64,000 bases of DNA from Siphonodentalium dalli (GCA_032622095.1 CP136065.1:246943474-247007473), one strand, 5' to 3'. Shown: positions 45,129 through 57,834, counted from the stretch's first letter. Numbers and translations are program-made. Notes: generated from the sequence alone by a model not told the origin.

Positions 45129-45559
45129 CTGTTGAATAATGCATATATTGGAATTAATATAACTTTTCATATGAAAAAGAATCGGTCATAAACAAATTAA
45201 ACAATTAATATGTTCCACGATACAATCATTTCGCAACTAGCTTGTCAACAACTATCACTCCAATATAAAAAAAATAGACACTACTGTGCCAATCTTAAAA
45301 CAAAATCAGGGACCGTACTAGTAGTTTTAAATTTAAAATCAGCACTGCAATAAATTTGAGTTTTTCATCTTTGGATACAATGGTATACAACAGTTGAATG
45401 CATACACAGAATCACACACAGTGGTGACATGCTCGAACGCTTTGGTGAATATGGCACCAGTCGATGACGTCTGAGAGGCACTGAGTGCTAATATGCTGTA
45501 ATCAAGTGCCATATAAACCAAAGCCATCCCACTAGTGTGTGGTTCTGTGTTTATTACGA

Positions 45560-45990
45560 ACCTACTCAAACTCGAGGATATCTTGCCCCACCTACCCATT
45601 CCCAAAACAATTTTCACTGTTTCCTAGGTGCTAGCCAGGATATCTTGCCCCACCAGATTCACACAAAAAAAAGTCAACACCCCCCCCCCCCCCCCCCCCC
45701 CCTCAGAAACAAATTGGACATAATTATGTTCCCTAGGCCCCAGAAAAAACGGACAGAATTCTGTTTCCTAGGCGCTTGCCAGGATATCTTGCCCCACCTG
45801 TTCCCAAACAAAATCACCCCCCCCCCCCCCCCCCCCAGAAAAAAAATTGTACAGAATTCTGTTTCCAAGGCGCTTGCCAGCATATCTTGGCCCACCCATT
45901 CCTTACATTTAATCAACCCTTCCCCACACCAAACAAATTGGACAGCACTCCGCTTCCCAGGATATTTTGCCCCAACCGATTCACCAGAAA
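45560..45990. repeat. Degenerate ~130-bp tandem repeat with poly-C tracts
   Basis: Three to four units share 'ccaggatatcttgccccacc', 'cagaattctgtttcctaggc' and a C-run of 19-26 bases (45680, 45818). The 292-codon minus ORF through here reads G-tract translations and is not a gene. Confidence 0.8.
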
Positions 45991-46019
45991 AAAACCATGG
46001 TTCTATATTCCCGGTATGA

Positions 46020-46900
46020 GAACATTCAGATATATTAACCTGAAACATTGCATAAATCCTAACATCTAGTGGTCTAACTCCATACAAATGTACACGGCTA
46101 TGGACAAGAGACCACGACACCGAGCTGACCATCGTTGTTCGGCCGGTGTAAGAAAATTTTGAAATTTGAACAACAAAAATCGCAAATCCTAGCATCCAGA
46201 CTGGCCTCAACTCAAGCTTTCCTATAGTGTTGGAAATTTCAAACCTCATACTCCCCCTCAGGTTGGAAAATTCTCCAACTGATGACCACAAGTTTGACCA
46301 AATGTAGTAAAATATTGTTAAACTTATTAGCATTTTTGTATTGGCCATAGGGGAGAGACAATGACACACCGGGCCGACCATGCATGGTTCGGCCCGGTGT
46401 GCGAAAATTTTATAATCTGAACAAGAAAATCGCAAAATCCTAGTATCTAGACTAGCGTCAAGCATTCGTAGAGTTGGAAATTTCAAACCTGACACCCCAC
46501 TTAGGTTGGAAAATTTACAACTGATGACAATTCCAATGCCAATGTTGACCAAATGTATGAGAATATTGTTTTTTAAAATTAACTAGCAGTTTTTGACTGG
46601 CCACGGGGGAGGGACCAGGACACAAGATTTCCAAGTGTTGGAAATTTCCAACCTGTCACCCCCTGAGGTTGGAAAATTTCCAACTGATGACCATTTCAGT
46701 CCAAAATTTTGACAAAAAAATAGGAAAATATGCAAATATTGGTCCCAAAACAATTAATTCCCGCCAATAAATTGTTTGAAAATCAACCTACAAGAACATT
46801 TCAACCTATTGTTGGTGTGAAATTTCCAACTAATGTTTTGGCAGGTATGAAATTTCCAACTGTTGAAAATTTTGACCCCCCCCCCTGTCACCACGTCTCT
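46020..46900. repeat. ~200-bp degenerate tandem units with small hairpins
   Basis: 'gttggaaatttcaaacct' followed by 'aggttggaaaatt...caactgatgac' recurs at about 46227, 46468 and 46637. The units also contain a palindrome, accgggccgaccatg / catggttcggcccggt, at 46360-46400. Confidence 0.75.
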
Positions 46901-47029
46901 GTTTATGATGGCATGGTTGTCGAATATGCCCAAGAAGCTATTCTACCCACTCATTCATACAGATAACTAGCACAAAATATTACTTTGCGCCATCAAAACC
47001 TGCGTCCAAGATGTTTTGCTTGAACCCGA

Positions 47030-47122
47030 ATACCAGTTAATTCGGGGGTATGAATCCCGCGTACGGCTTCAAAACACCCTGAATCCCGCGTACCGAAAAG
47101 GGGGGGGGGGGGGGGGGGGTGA
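47030..47122. repeat. Poly-G tract with 'gaatcccgcgtac' repeats
   Basis: Two copies of tgaatcccgcgtac and a run of about 22 G; inverted relative of 32975-33095. Confidence 0.75.
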
Positions 47123-48004
47123 TACCCTCTTTTGTGTCCCATTAAAACTATAAAACCTAAGTCTTGCCTCAGTTTTATCTCGATTATGTTGTGGCCTTTC
47201 ACAGTGCTCTCCTCCAGTCTATTTAAAGACATATTATACACTTGTTCGTGTGCGTGAAACTGATCAGTTAGTATCCAGGCGCTATGCCAACTGGGGGAAT
47301 GTAGCATTCTACTAACATCACCAAAAATCTAAAGCAAATAGACCATACCACTCCATAGTTTACATCACTTTAAAGATGTATAAGTGCTTTTTTCAAACTG
47401 ATAATTTATGACTCTGCCACTCTAGACATTTGAAGAATGCACTACTAATCTATTACTGATAAGATAGTCAACATCAGCTGTGCCCTTTTGTAAAACACAA
47501 CGTCTGAACTGCACAAAATTGTAAACAAACAGCCATTCAATCGTCGCAACCAAATCACCAATCAATAAATGAGAATTATTTCGTCAATGAGAGTCACTTT
47601 ATTTAATTTATCTCAAAGAATGGTGATGTGATCTGGCAATTTTGATACAAACTTTTTTGAAATACCTGCATTGAGCAAGTTTATTCAATGTTAGTCGAAA
47701 TGCTTGTGTTTCAAATGACTTTAACTCATCTATTGTTCAAACAGAGAATGAGTGTTGATGCTGTGCTGTATCATGTATCCTAATGTTTAGGGGATCATTG
47801 TTACCATGGGTAGACTTAAGTTCAGGCCTCAAAATATGGTTCTGGACTCGCTTGCCTCATGCAGCTGAAGTGAATCGGGATGGTTGGCTGGTAAATCCCT
47901 TAGTAGTTGTGATAGATGGCCTAAGTATTCCCAGTTTCCTCGCATTAACTTCAGATAAAGGATTTGTATATCCTTAATAAATTGTGAGATTATTCACAAA
48001 TATA

Positions 48005-50712
48005 TATAACTAGCCGATGAGCCCGACGTTGTCCGGGCTATTCAAAAACCAAATTTCAAGTCGATAGCTCCACCTGTTTCCGAGATCTGGTCTGCGCATG
48101 CGCGAAGCTGGCGTTGCACGGGCTCGGCGACCCGATAAAATTCGTATCCGGGGACAGATACATTCACATAGCAAATTTCAAGTCGATAGCTCCACCCGTT
48201 TCCGAGATCTCGTCTGTGCATGCGCTGCACGGGCGTCGCACAGGCTCGCCAATACGACGTTGACGACCGCCTGGTCAAACTACACACACGTACCAAGTTT
48301 CGTCCCGATCGGTCGAGAATCGTAGATTTGTATAAATGACATACAGACAGACAGAGGTCTTCAAAATATATATGAGACTAGCAGGTTAGCCCGCCACTGG
48401 CGTGCTTGGTCAGAAACATGACAATGTTTTATGTTTTGTTTGTGTTTTTCAATGAGTTAATATTGCGTTTTTCAATATTTTACCCGATTTGACCTTGAAT
48501 TGATAATTTTCAAGGTCAAGGTCATGTCGGGGTCACAATATATAATTTGTGGGTACCCGTTTGAAGGTTAAGACTGACCCGATGAAAAATTCCCCCGTTC
48601 CTAGGAACGACAGACATAAAAATGTTTCACACAATGCGACATCGACGATCCCCGTGTGTTTTTACACTTATATACGAAGTTTGAGCTCACCTAGGGCGGA
48701 AAAACTTACCCGATCCGCGTTCTTAGGAACACAACACGCTCCGCGTTCTTAGGAACACAACACGCTCATGTCTATACACGCCCAGACCCAGAAGAGGTAT
48801 GATTTTTTTTAACCTGCCCGTGGCCATTGAGCAGCCCCTGACAGAGGTTGTCCACCCTTACGAGATGGTCAATAGTCCCCGCAAAGTTAATCCCATCGTG
48901 AACCCCATCCTCGCAAAGAGCGGACAGTCAATTAATCCCGTCGTGAACGCCATCACCAACGCGACGTAATTTTGTTTGGTATCATGTGTTGCATTTTAAA
49001 AATGGAAAGCACTTGTTCCCGTATACGTTTGCGTAAATACGAAATTGTGAGTGTTGGTTTGTAACCGGGATTTCTGAGAAGCATTATGCCTAACTACCCC
49101 CCCCCCAAGCCCTGACCTAAGTGTCATTCATACTATAACAATGATGTTGTAAGAGTACTATGGCATCCAATAAATCTCCCCGCATAGGAAACCACTCAAT
49201 GTTCCCGTATATCTCTCTGCAGATGCTAATAACGTTGAATGGTAAACAGACGCTCTTTATAGCGATGCGTCAAAAACAAACGCTCATTAAATAATCACTT
49301 GATTAACCCACGCCGTGCCTTTGCGGTGATTTGGGAGTGGATAAAGGGTGCTCAGAGCTTCTCCAAAACACGACAACTACGGTGTTCGTGGGTTTTTACC
49401 CTTAGATGGGAAGTTTGAACTCAATCGAGCCAGCCGTTTTCGATTCTATGAAGTACATATATATATATATATATACGGACGTCTCAAAATATATAGTACT
49501 AGAAGGTGACCCGACTTCGTCCGGGCTTTGACCTTGAATTGACCATTTTGAAGGTCAAGGTCAGGTGGGGTCAAACACCAACACCCCAAAAATGGTGGAA
49601 ATCGGCCCAGCGGATACTGGGAAATCGGCCCAGCGGATACCGAGATACCCTATGCATCAAATTTCGTCCGTAAAAATCCGCCAGTTTAACCCGATTTGAT
49701 TTCCACTCAAGTATATAAACGCGCCTCATATACACACGCTCATTACTTATCAAGTTTCCACGTAAAGATAAATTACCATCGGTGTCCGAGATATCGCCAA
49801 GACGTCTGAAACAGTCAAATGCATCGGCCGGTTAAGCGTTAACGTGATCTAACGTTATGACCTCTAACGACGTCATAGAAGTTACGCATTGTTTTTATCC
49901 TGATGGAAAATAGTACCACTTCTTCTTGATAATTGAGGCAGATAACTCAAACGGATACATACGCATTATATATCGTTGGAAAGAGGAAACACCAAAGATT
50001 CTCACAGTGTCATTATTATGACTGGCATTTTATTATTCGCGCTGTTTCGAATCGATTTGTAAGCACCGAACTCAAATGAAAGTCCCGTAACACAGCGTAA
50101 AAACAGATTTGACCTCGGCACGTGAAAAGTTGACCTCGGCCCATGTTCGTTCCCGGGTCGAATTACGTGTCCGTACCAAGTTTGGTCGAAATCGGTCCAG
50201 CCGTGTTCGAGTCCATCGCGAACACACACACACACACACAAACACACAGATCTTCCAAAATATATAATAGATAGACAAGCTGCATGGTGGGCCCGACTTC
50301 GTCCGGGCTGTTTCCCCTCTGCTTTCATCCGGATCTAACATCGAAATCCGTCCGTATTACCCGATTTGACCTTGAATTGACCATTTTGAAGGTCAAGGTC
50401 AGGTCGTGGTCATGATTTGACCCGTCCAAAACACTCTCCGGACAAAAGTACCCCTAGGTAACAAATTTCATCGAAATCAGTCCGTTTTACCCGATTTGAC
50501 CTTGAATTGACCATTTTGAAGGTCAAGGTCGGGGTCACGATTTGACCTGTCCAAAACACTTCCCCGACAAAAGTACCCATAGGTATCAAATTTCGTCGAA
50601 ATCCCGTCAAAAATCATTTTGAAGGTCAAGGTCAGGCCAAAAATTCGTCTGGCAGTTTTCCCGGCCATTGCTAACAGACAAACAGACAGAAGTCCCAAAA
50701 TAGATATTAGAT
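48005..50712. mobile_element. Head-to-tail series of four related short elements
   Basis: Units begin near 48009, 48377, 49497 and 50268 with variants of 'actagcaggttagcccg', 'gtgacccgacttcgtccggg' and 'gtgggcccgacttcgtccgg'. They end in cagacagacagaggtcttca or similar plus aaaatatatat. Several contain the motif gaccttgaattgaccatttt + gaaggtcaaggtca. SINE-like or LINE-tail derived; no ORFs. (AT)n at 49458 and (CA)n at 50221 are included. Right arm only. Confidence 0.6.
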
Positions 50713-51164
50713 TTATTTGTATAACTATAATTAAATGGTATAAACTAATCACTGATCAATTCAATAAAAGTTTAATATGTTTCATGTCTACTCATATATT
50801 TATGACCGCCAAAGTTAAAGTCCAAATTCCTTTCAATATCAATTCCGTTATTTTGATAGCAACGGTACTATGTAAACAACTAAGGCGATGAAAGTTATAG
50901 CTTTATCACTTCAATGTCATCTTCATTCCAAGTGTAACTAAGACCAAATCAAGTTGAAGTTCTGACGATTTACACCAAACAGTGTAAATCCAGTTAAAAA
51001 CGTATGATAAAATGCTCCAAATGCATAAAATGGACTAGTCTCCACGTGGATTCAGTGTATGATAATTAATTAGGTCAGTCAATGTGATTCTTCACCTTTA
51101 TTCCTAATATGGAATTGTAAATAAACAATCTTGGTCGCTACAGGTCTCAATGAGAGTTCCGGAA

Positions 51165-51952
51165 GTTTTTTTTTTTTTTTTTTTATAATTTTTATTGAGA
51201 TCAAAAATACATACTCAATCAGATTAGATATTCAGTTTCAATTATTCTTTTTCTTTCCACATTTCAATGATAGAAAAAATAGAAATGAGAACTTCATATA
51301 AATTTGATTTAGTCTAAGGGAAGCATCTAAGCAGGTATCGAGTCTCTACTACGACTAACCACCCTGACAGTTTGACTTGTGAATAGAGAATTTAAAAGTG
51401 TCTATCTTTCAAAGAAAGTTTTTTCCTTCGTAGTGGAGAAGTGTTTCAATGGTACCTCATCTGTGTTTTTATAATGCTGTATTGTTTCTATTAAGCCCTT
51501 CACTGAAGGTTCACTATTCCTGAATTTACATTTACAGGAATATATATACCTTTTATATAGTAAAATGCAAAGACTAATTATATTATCTCTCTCAGTCTCA
51601 ATTGTATTGCAACCCAAGGTTACCGATTCTGTTGAAATGTCAAAGTTTATATTACATTTTTCCGCTATTTTTTCACGTAATGACAATAGTACTGATTTAG
51701 AAACTGGGCATTCATAGAAAAAGTGAAGCAGTGTTTCCTTTTGTTCTTGACAGAAGCAGCACAACTCAGTTTCTGATAATTTGCATTTAAAAAGCTTTGA
51801 ATTTGTGTATAAGATATCATGATTCATTTTGAATTGGAAAGATAAAAGCCCAGTGTCATTTGTTATTCTGGCAGTGTTATTGTATATTAATTTCCACTGC
51901 TCAGCTGAAAGTATTTTCCCAAGGCGGTCTTGCCATTTTTTCTGAGAGTTTC
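51165..51952 (-). mobile_element. 5'-truncated LINE with poly-A and 14-bp target duplication
   Basis: tgagagttccggaa occurs at 51151-51164 and 51953-51966. The poly-A tail appears as a T-run at 51166-51184. The body carries the C-terminal end of a reverse transcriptase ORF. Poly-A tail, variable-length target duplication and 5' truncation indicate target-primed reverse transcription of an L1-like LINE. Confidence 0.92.
51402..51950 (-). pseudogene. LINE ORF2 C-terminal fragment with RT zinc-binding motif
   Basis: Open from the truncation point: KKWQDRLGKILSAEQWKLIY, later FQFKMNHDILYTNSKLFKC and CCFCQEQKETLLHFFYECP. The last is the C-x2-C ... H-x4-C zinc-binding motif found after the reverse transcriptase in many non-LTR elements. 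The RT and endonuclease domains are absent, so it is inactive. Clade not assigned. Confidence 0.88.
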
Positions 51953-51966
51953 TGAGAGTTCCGGAA

Positions 51967-52449
51967 ATTTGTGTTTCAAAAAGTGACCCAAAACGGCCGA
52001 GAGGGTCAATTTATACTCAGTGACCCCTTGGGGTCAGCAGCCTGGAAACCCCGTCCAGGCGGTCATACGCGTGACCCCTTTAGAAGGAATCAACGGACTG
52101 ACCATTGTAAATAAAAGGCACGTGGCTTCCACGGCAACAAGGCGGAGCGTGCCTGGCTTGTTGACTGGTGACATCACGTGACCTTTGAGAAAACATGGCC
52201 GACATGTTGATACTAACTACTATTTACGCATAAATAAAGTGCAATTATGGAGAATGTGCATAAATATAAACAATGACATGAATATTTGGGTGTGGTGTAA
52301 TGGATTTTAAGTAACGGTAATAATAGTTATAAATTTTTTGAAGATAATAAAAGATAATTATGATGAATAACACTAGTGATTTAGAATTCCCGCCGAAGCG
52401 AGCGATAAATAAAATGTGAAAGGTGAACTCCGTTACACAGCTTTCCAAA
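51967..52449. other. Right-arm-only intergenic stretch
   Basis: No exon, array or element is recognised; CpG-containing sequence (gtgaccccttggggtcag, ggcggagcgtgcctgg) gives way to AT-rich sequence after 52200. Confidence 0.4.
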
Positions 52450-52837
52450 TGTCTTTTAAAAAATGGACGAAAAGCTAGCATGTTTTTATTGTTGAGGTCT
52501 TTTGGGAGAAGGGGAAAAGATATGACATATTTCTAAAAAGTTTCCATTAAATGCACATAGCTGGTTTATTATGTCATGATTTCTTGTTGAAGGGTGAATT
52601 TGGTGAAGCTAGCCCGCTATGCGGGATAGTGTCACTAAATTCATCCTTTGAGGATGTCATTCTGCAAAAAAACCTTAAACTCAGGCTTGTTCATCAATGT
52701 ATTTTACAAAGAATTATCATGACCTGCTCCAACCATTGATACACCAGCACCTTAGTTATGCCTTCTCCATTTTCATTAAAGAATTTCACAAATGATGATC
52801 ATAATCGAGGTCCAGCTGTCGGTGATGATCTGATGTC

Positions 52838-53100
52838 TTAACACCAATCAGCATGGAGTAAAACTCCCATGATGCATCCGTGTCCATCATTCATGAATAA
52901 ATACAGTCCCGCTAATCCAAAATCTTTGTTCTTAATGTTAACCTCTTTGTTTTCGTTGAGGTGCTTCACACAGAATGATCGGGGACCCGGCCCGACCATC
53001 GGTAACACGCCCGCTAATGTCCCTCTGTTCTTAAAGTAGTACACATTCTCCCGATAATTCTTGTCCATTTCTTTCACATTGGCAGAAACAATTAGTCCCG
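52838..53100 (-). CDS. gene L terminal exon, right copy
   Basis: Same 263 bp as 27927-28189: acceptor atcttgcag|CGGGAC on the minus strand, TAA stop at the low-coordinate end. Protein differences from the left copy are few (HLNEN for HLIEN; AGLYL for AGQYL). No stops or frameshifts. The same phase question at its 5' end applies here. Confidence 0.8.
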
Positions 53101-54810
53101 CTGCAAGATAAATTAAAGACTGATTGCGTAATTCGGAATGGCCACAGACCCTCTCTCACACCCAGCATTTTAAATTCATGCATGATTGTGACATTATAAT
53201 TTATTGTGGTTGATTGATGGTGATTCCTTTCATTACGCTCGGCTACAATGGGTAAAATAACCTGGGAAAAAATGAATGGAATGATTTTTAATGGTGACCG
53301 GAGTAATCTAAAAATAGCATAAGTTACAACAAACAAAACGTAATTTTTTATTCAGGAAATTTGACAAAATTCAAATGGGCATGTCGAACAGATGAAGACT
53401 TAAGTAAATAAGAAAAACTATCTGATATTCACAATGAAACTAACTAGAATTTTGTCTTTTATCGAACAAGTGAAATACCTAATTTTAGAACAACCTTGAC
53501 ACTAAGTATCTAAAACTGTGGATAAATAATTTTAACTGTCATTCTATTGAATTATATATTTCTGAATTATATATTAAATATTTATGACAAATTATTAAAA
53601 ATTAAATTCATTTAGTCCATTACATAAATATTTTCCATGTGCTTTCTCAGTTGACAAAACGATCTTTTCGCGGAAAGTGACGTCACATTACAATACTCTA
53701 GAAATTACACCTCCTCGGCCGTAGGTGTAGCCAGGGTACTCGGTGTATTTACGCTGAATTTACGCTCGATCATTCCATTCATTGCCCATTGTAATTTCAT
53801 TACTCGTAGTAGCCGAGCGTAATGAATGGAATCGCCCATTGACTGCGTGAAGTGCATGTTCAACTGAACCACAGAGTGACGAGGTCGAAAAAAACTGAGA
53901 TATTGCATTTCTCAAATAGCTCATGGTTGCTCAGAATTGCTGAAATCGCTCGGTGAGAAGGAGGAGAGGTCCCATCTTTGATCAGTACATTGCTGAGATG
54001 AGACATAAAGAGCGTTTGTATTTCTAAAAGTCGTTACTGGCAAGTTGGAGTGGATTCTCTCGTGTTGGATAGGAATCTGAGTGTCTGGTGTATATATATC
54101 TATACCCGCAGAAAATGACACGAATGTTATTCTATACTCCATCCACAAGAATGCCAACAACAACAACATTTATAAAGAGCGTTTAATTTATTAGTTTCTC
54201 TTAAATGGCCCCAGAATGATGATGATTATTTTATAAAACTCAATGTGCTCAATATACCTTGAAAATAGTGTCTTTAAAAGGCGGAGATGAAGTAAAGAGA
54301 AAATAAATAGTTATAAATACTCATTGACGAGTAGTCCCGAGATTCAGATTAATTCTCAATATATCAGAGATAGAAAGAGAAAATAATGTTATAATTAGTT
54401 CAAAATACTCATCGACGAGTAGTCCCAATATTCAGATAAGTTCTTTGAAAATGACATGAATGTTATTCCATCCACTCCAAGCTGTCAATGTCACAGCATG
54501 TCATCATCAATCAAGCACAATAACGTACATGTTCTGTCGACAGTCCTGGTCATTCATAGCAATTTTGATCTTGTATCGGTCTCTCCATAACATTGTTCAA
54601 TGTAAATGACTTCATGAAAAAATCAGAACAGTGAGATGATGAAATGATGGTCTTGGTTTCCATTATGTTGACGGCTCTAAACAAAAACATGGAATATATT
54701 GTCCCGCATTTGCGCGGCTCTCTGACCAATCAAAGTCGCTGTTTCTTACGAAGCAGAACAAGAACTACTCCGTCTCACTAGTCTCAATACAATGCAATGG
54801 AAAACATTTA
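53101..54810. other. Right-arm intron, no coding feature
   Basis: It matches 27128-27926 inverted in pieces, plus right-only sequence at about 53480-54480. A small inverted repeat (attccattcattgc / cgtaatgaatggaat) is seen at 53772-53832. The duplicated acceptor-like ttttgtttgcag of the left arm (27711) is mutated here. Confidence 0.5.
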
Positions 54811-56187
54811 CAAGTCTGCAAATAGTGTGTCTGTCATTTGCAGAATGAGGTCCCCAGAGGGCGAATTTAGTGATGCTATCCCGCATAGCGGGCTAGCATC
54901 ACCAAATTCACCCTCTGGGGACCTCATTCTGCTTAGGCCTCATATTCTGGGAAGTATCTATGGTATTAAATTAACATAGTTTTTAGTACGTTTTCCCCAT
55001 CTGGGAAGTTTCTATATCCCCTAATTTGCAGAAGATAACATCCATAATCGAGGCGCCCAATGGGTGAACATCACCAACTTCAACTGGGGAACTTCAATTT
55101 GATCCTAGGTCTGCCATAGCAGTTGAGGGCCTAAGCAGAATGAGGTCCCAAGAGGGTGAATTTAGTGATGCTATCCAACACAGCCCTCTGGGGACCTCAT
55201 TCTGCTTAGGCCTCAACTGCTATGGGAGACCTAGGATCAGATTGAATTTCCCCAGTTGAAGTTGGTGATGTTCAGCCATTATTTAGTCACCTCGATTATG
55301 CTTTTTATCTTTTGAAAAGAAACTACTAGTTATTTCTCGTAGTTTGAGAACCCCCTCCAGCATGTCCGATTGGCTTAATTCTTTGCGTCATAATAAGTTA
55401 CGGTTTAATAAATATCGAGTGAACTGCGATTTCAATAGCAAGCTGAATTGTCGCAAGTCACAGATTAATTGTTGCTAGTCTAAAGAATCAATTTAATATC
55501 GAGCGACGATCTATTTTAGACCGCGGTATGTATATTCCGAAGGCAATATCTAAGGGTTAAATAGAAACTATATTTAATCCACTCGGAGTGAAAGAAAAAT
55601 TAATTGCCAACGTCAAGCTAAATTCCCGGGCTTTCTCAAGTCCTTTGTCTCCAGTCATTTCTTCCAATGAAAATTATTCATAGTATTCAATTCTCTAATA
55701 TCAGCCAATCAGAATGCTAGGAATTAGTAAGATTGAAAGTCCGAGACTAGTTATATCGACCATAGCGTCACTTACTCTCTCGACATTGTGGAAGATGCAA
55801 GCACGTTAAGCATTCTGCAAATTTCATTCAAAGTATATTACTATTTTGTCAATTGATATTATCTCGGAAGCGAATCAAAGTTGTTAGCCTCCACCTCCCC
55901 ACCATTGATGTGCACCAATATGGGAATCTCTACGACAGGCCAAGCTGTTGGAACGTATCTTTAGGTATAGTCTCAGTTCCAGGGTGCCCCCTTCCCAGAA
56001 GGGAAAAAGTTACTAAAACAATGTTAATTTGAGACTATAGATACTTCCCAGAAGATGAGGCCTAAGCAGAATGAGGTCCCCAGAGGGTGAATTTGGTGAT
56101 GCTAGCCCACTGTGCATGATAGCACCACTAAATTAACCCTCTGAGGACCTCATTCTGCAAATGACAGACACACTATTTGCAGGCTTG
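54811..56187. mobile_element. Composite hAT-like foldback element, right copy
   Basis: Counterpart of 25821-27120 with ends caagtctgcaaatagtgtgt and ctatttgcaggcttg and three cagaatgaggtcc hairpins. It is longer (1377 bp), partly because hairpins shortened in the left copy are fuller here. Confidence 0.75.
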
Positions 56188-56199
56188 TACACTGGCTTG

Positions 56200-56412
56200 T
56201 ACACCTACAGTAATGCTCTAATTAATCGACCTCTTAACCAAAGCAGAATTATGGGTAACTTTTCAGGATTTAGTCGGAAATATGGCTTGTTGCCATTCAT
56301 CGGAAAGCTCTCGGGGAGAGCTTTCCGAAGAATGGCAACAAGCCATATTTCCGACTAAATCCTGAAAAGTTACCCATAATTCTGCTTTGGTTAAGAGGTT
56401 GATTAATTAGAG
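56200..56412. mobile_element. ~190-bp near-perfect palindrome, right arm
   Basis: ctctaattaatcgacctctt ... cggaaagctctc | ggggagagctttccg ... and back. Each arm is about 95 bp with very few mismatches. In the left arm a single half is found at another place (27452-27548), so this is a mobile foldback sequence. Confidence 0.8.
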
Positions 56413-56459
56413 CATTACTGTACTTCACAATTGACTCTGAAAGCACAATTATCAATTAC

Positions 56460-56586
56460 CACGAAAATTTCTCCTTGCACAGAAGTTTCTGATTTTCTCC
56501 TGAACTTCCTAATATGATGATTTCCCATATTAACTGGGAGGTCAGAATTTTGAAAAGTTTATTTGGTACCTTATTCCCATTGTAGT
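56460..56586 (-). CDS. gene L exon 8, right copy
   Basis: The acceptor is ttttttagactag|ACTACAAT and the donor TTTTCGTG|gtaatt; 127 bp. It starts DYNGNKVPNKL and ends EIIILGSSGENQKLLCKEKF as the left copy does, but the middle reads FKILTSQLIW in place of QNSDLPVNM because of a +2 and a later +1 difference. Confidence 0.75.
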
Positions 56587-56798
56587 CTAGTCTAAAAAAG
56601 AAAGAAAAAAAAACTGCCTCCCTCATGCTAAATATGGGGTACAAAATGAAATAAAAATGTGCCTCGCTCATCACTCCAGAAAATTAAATTAACTGAGAAC
56701 CAAACATTGTTTCCTATTTGGTCATGATTGAGCGCACTGTCCCTTCTGATTGTCATAACAATTTCATTTTTTCTAGTTAGATGAATTTAGTTACATAC

Positions 56799-56878
56799 CT
56801 GCTTCTATAGCCAGAGCCTCGGCCGGTTTACCCGGAACGACGGCACACCATTTGACAGTAACAGGAGCTTCAAATACA
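56799..56878 (-). CDS. gene L exon 7, right copy
   Basis: 80 bp with the same acceptor (ttattgcag|TGTATTTG) and donor (GAAGCAG|gtatgt) as 25360-25439 and the same protein. The 48-bp array lies directly upstream in transcript sense. Confidence 0.85.
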
Positions 56879-57716
56879 CTGCAATAAAACAAAAACAACC
56901 AATCATATACCTGCGCCTCAAATACACTGCAATCAAACAAAAACAACCAATCATATACCTGAGCTTCAAATACACTGCAATCAAACAAAAACATCCAATC
57001 ATATTACTGAGTCTCAAATACACTGCAATCAAACAAAAACAACCAATCATATACCTGCGCCTCAAATACACTGCAATCAAACAAAAACATCCAATCATAT
57101 TACTGAGTCTCAAATACACTGCAATCAAACAAAAACAACCAATCATATACCTGCGCCTCAAATACACTGCAATCAAACAAAAACATCCAATCATATTACT
57201 GAGTCTCAAATACACTGCAATCAAACAAAAACAACCAATCATATACCTGCGCCTCAAATACACTGCAATCAAACAAAAACAACCAATCATATACCTGCGC
57301 CTCAAATACACTGCAATCAAACAAAAACAACCAATCATATACCTGCGCCTCAAATACACTGCAATCAAACAAAAACATCCAATCATATTACTGAGTCTCA
57401 AATACACTGCAATCAAACAAAAACAACCAATCATATTACTGAGTCTCAAATACACTGGAATCACACAAAAACAACCAATCATATACCTGAGCTTCAAATA
57501 CACTGCAGTCAAACAAAAATAACCAATCATATATACCTGCGCCTCAAACACACTGCAATCAAACAAAAACAACCAATCAGATACCTGAGTCTCAAATACA
57601 CTGTAATCAAACAAAAACAACCAATTATATACCTGAGCCTCAAATACACTGTAACAAAAACCATTCATATTACTGAGCCTCAAATACACTGCAATCATAC
57701 AAAAACAGCCATTGGT
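56879..57716 (-). repeat. 48-bp splice-acceptor minisatellite, right copy, about 17 units
   Basis: Same unit as 21841-24243, on the minus strand, but with its own variant set: units alternate between ...cgcaggtatatg... and ...gactcagtaatatg... forms. The arrays in the two arms have therefore diverged in both copy number and sequence. Confidence 0.93.
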
Positions 57717-57834
57717 CACATGACTTACATTACTGAAACAATCAGTGTAGCCTGCGTTAAAGAGTCCAATATAATGGTAGATTTTGTGTCAAATATTCGA
57801 ACCCATGTTCAGACTGATACGCTTCCCAACTCTC

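Noticed and set aside
45339-45617. A 92-codon minus-strand ORF upstream of gene M
   Set aside because: Its first third lies in the poly-C tandem repeat. The rest (MALVYMALDYSILALSASQT) could be an exon, but no convincing acceptor-donor pair in matching phase was found.
45674-46552. A 292-codon minus-strand ORF
   Set aside because: It covers degenerate tandem repeats and reads G-tracts as polyglycine; no splice signals or conserved protein features.
56805-57719. A 304-codon minus-strand ORF of MIGCFCLIAVYLR repeats
   Set aside because: Same array in the right arm; its end runs out of frame into exon 7.
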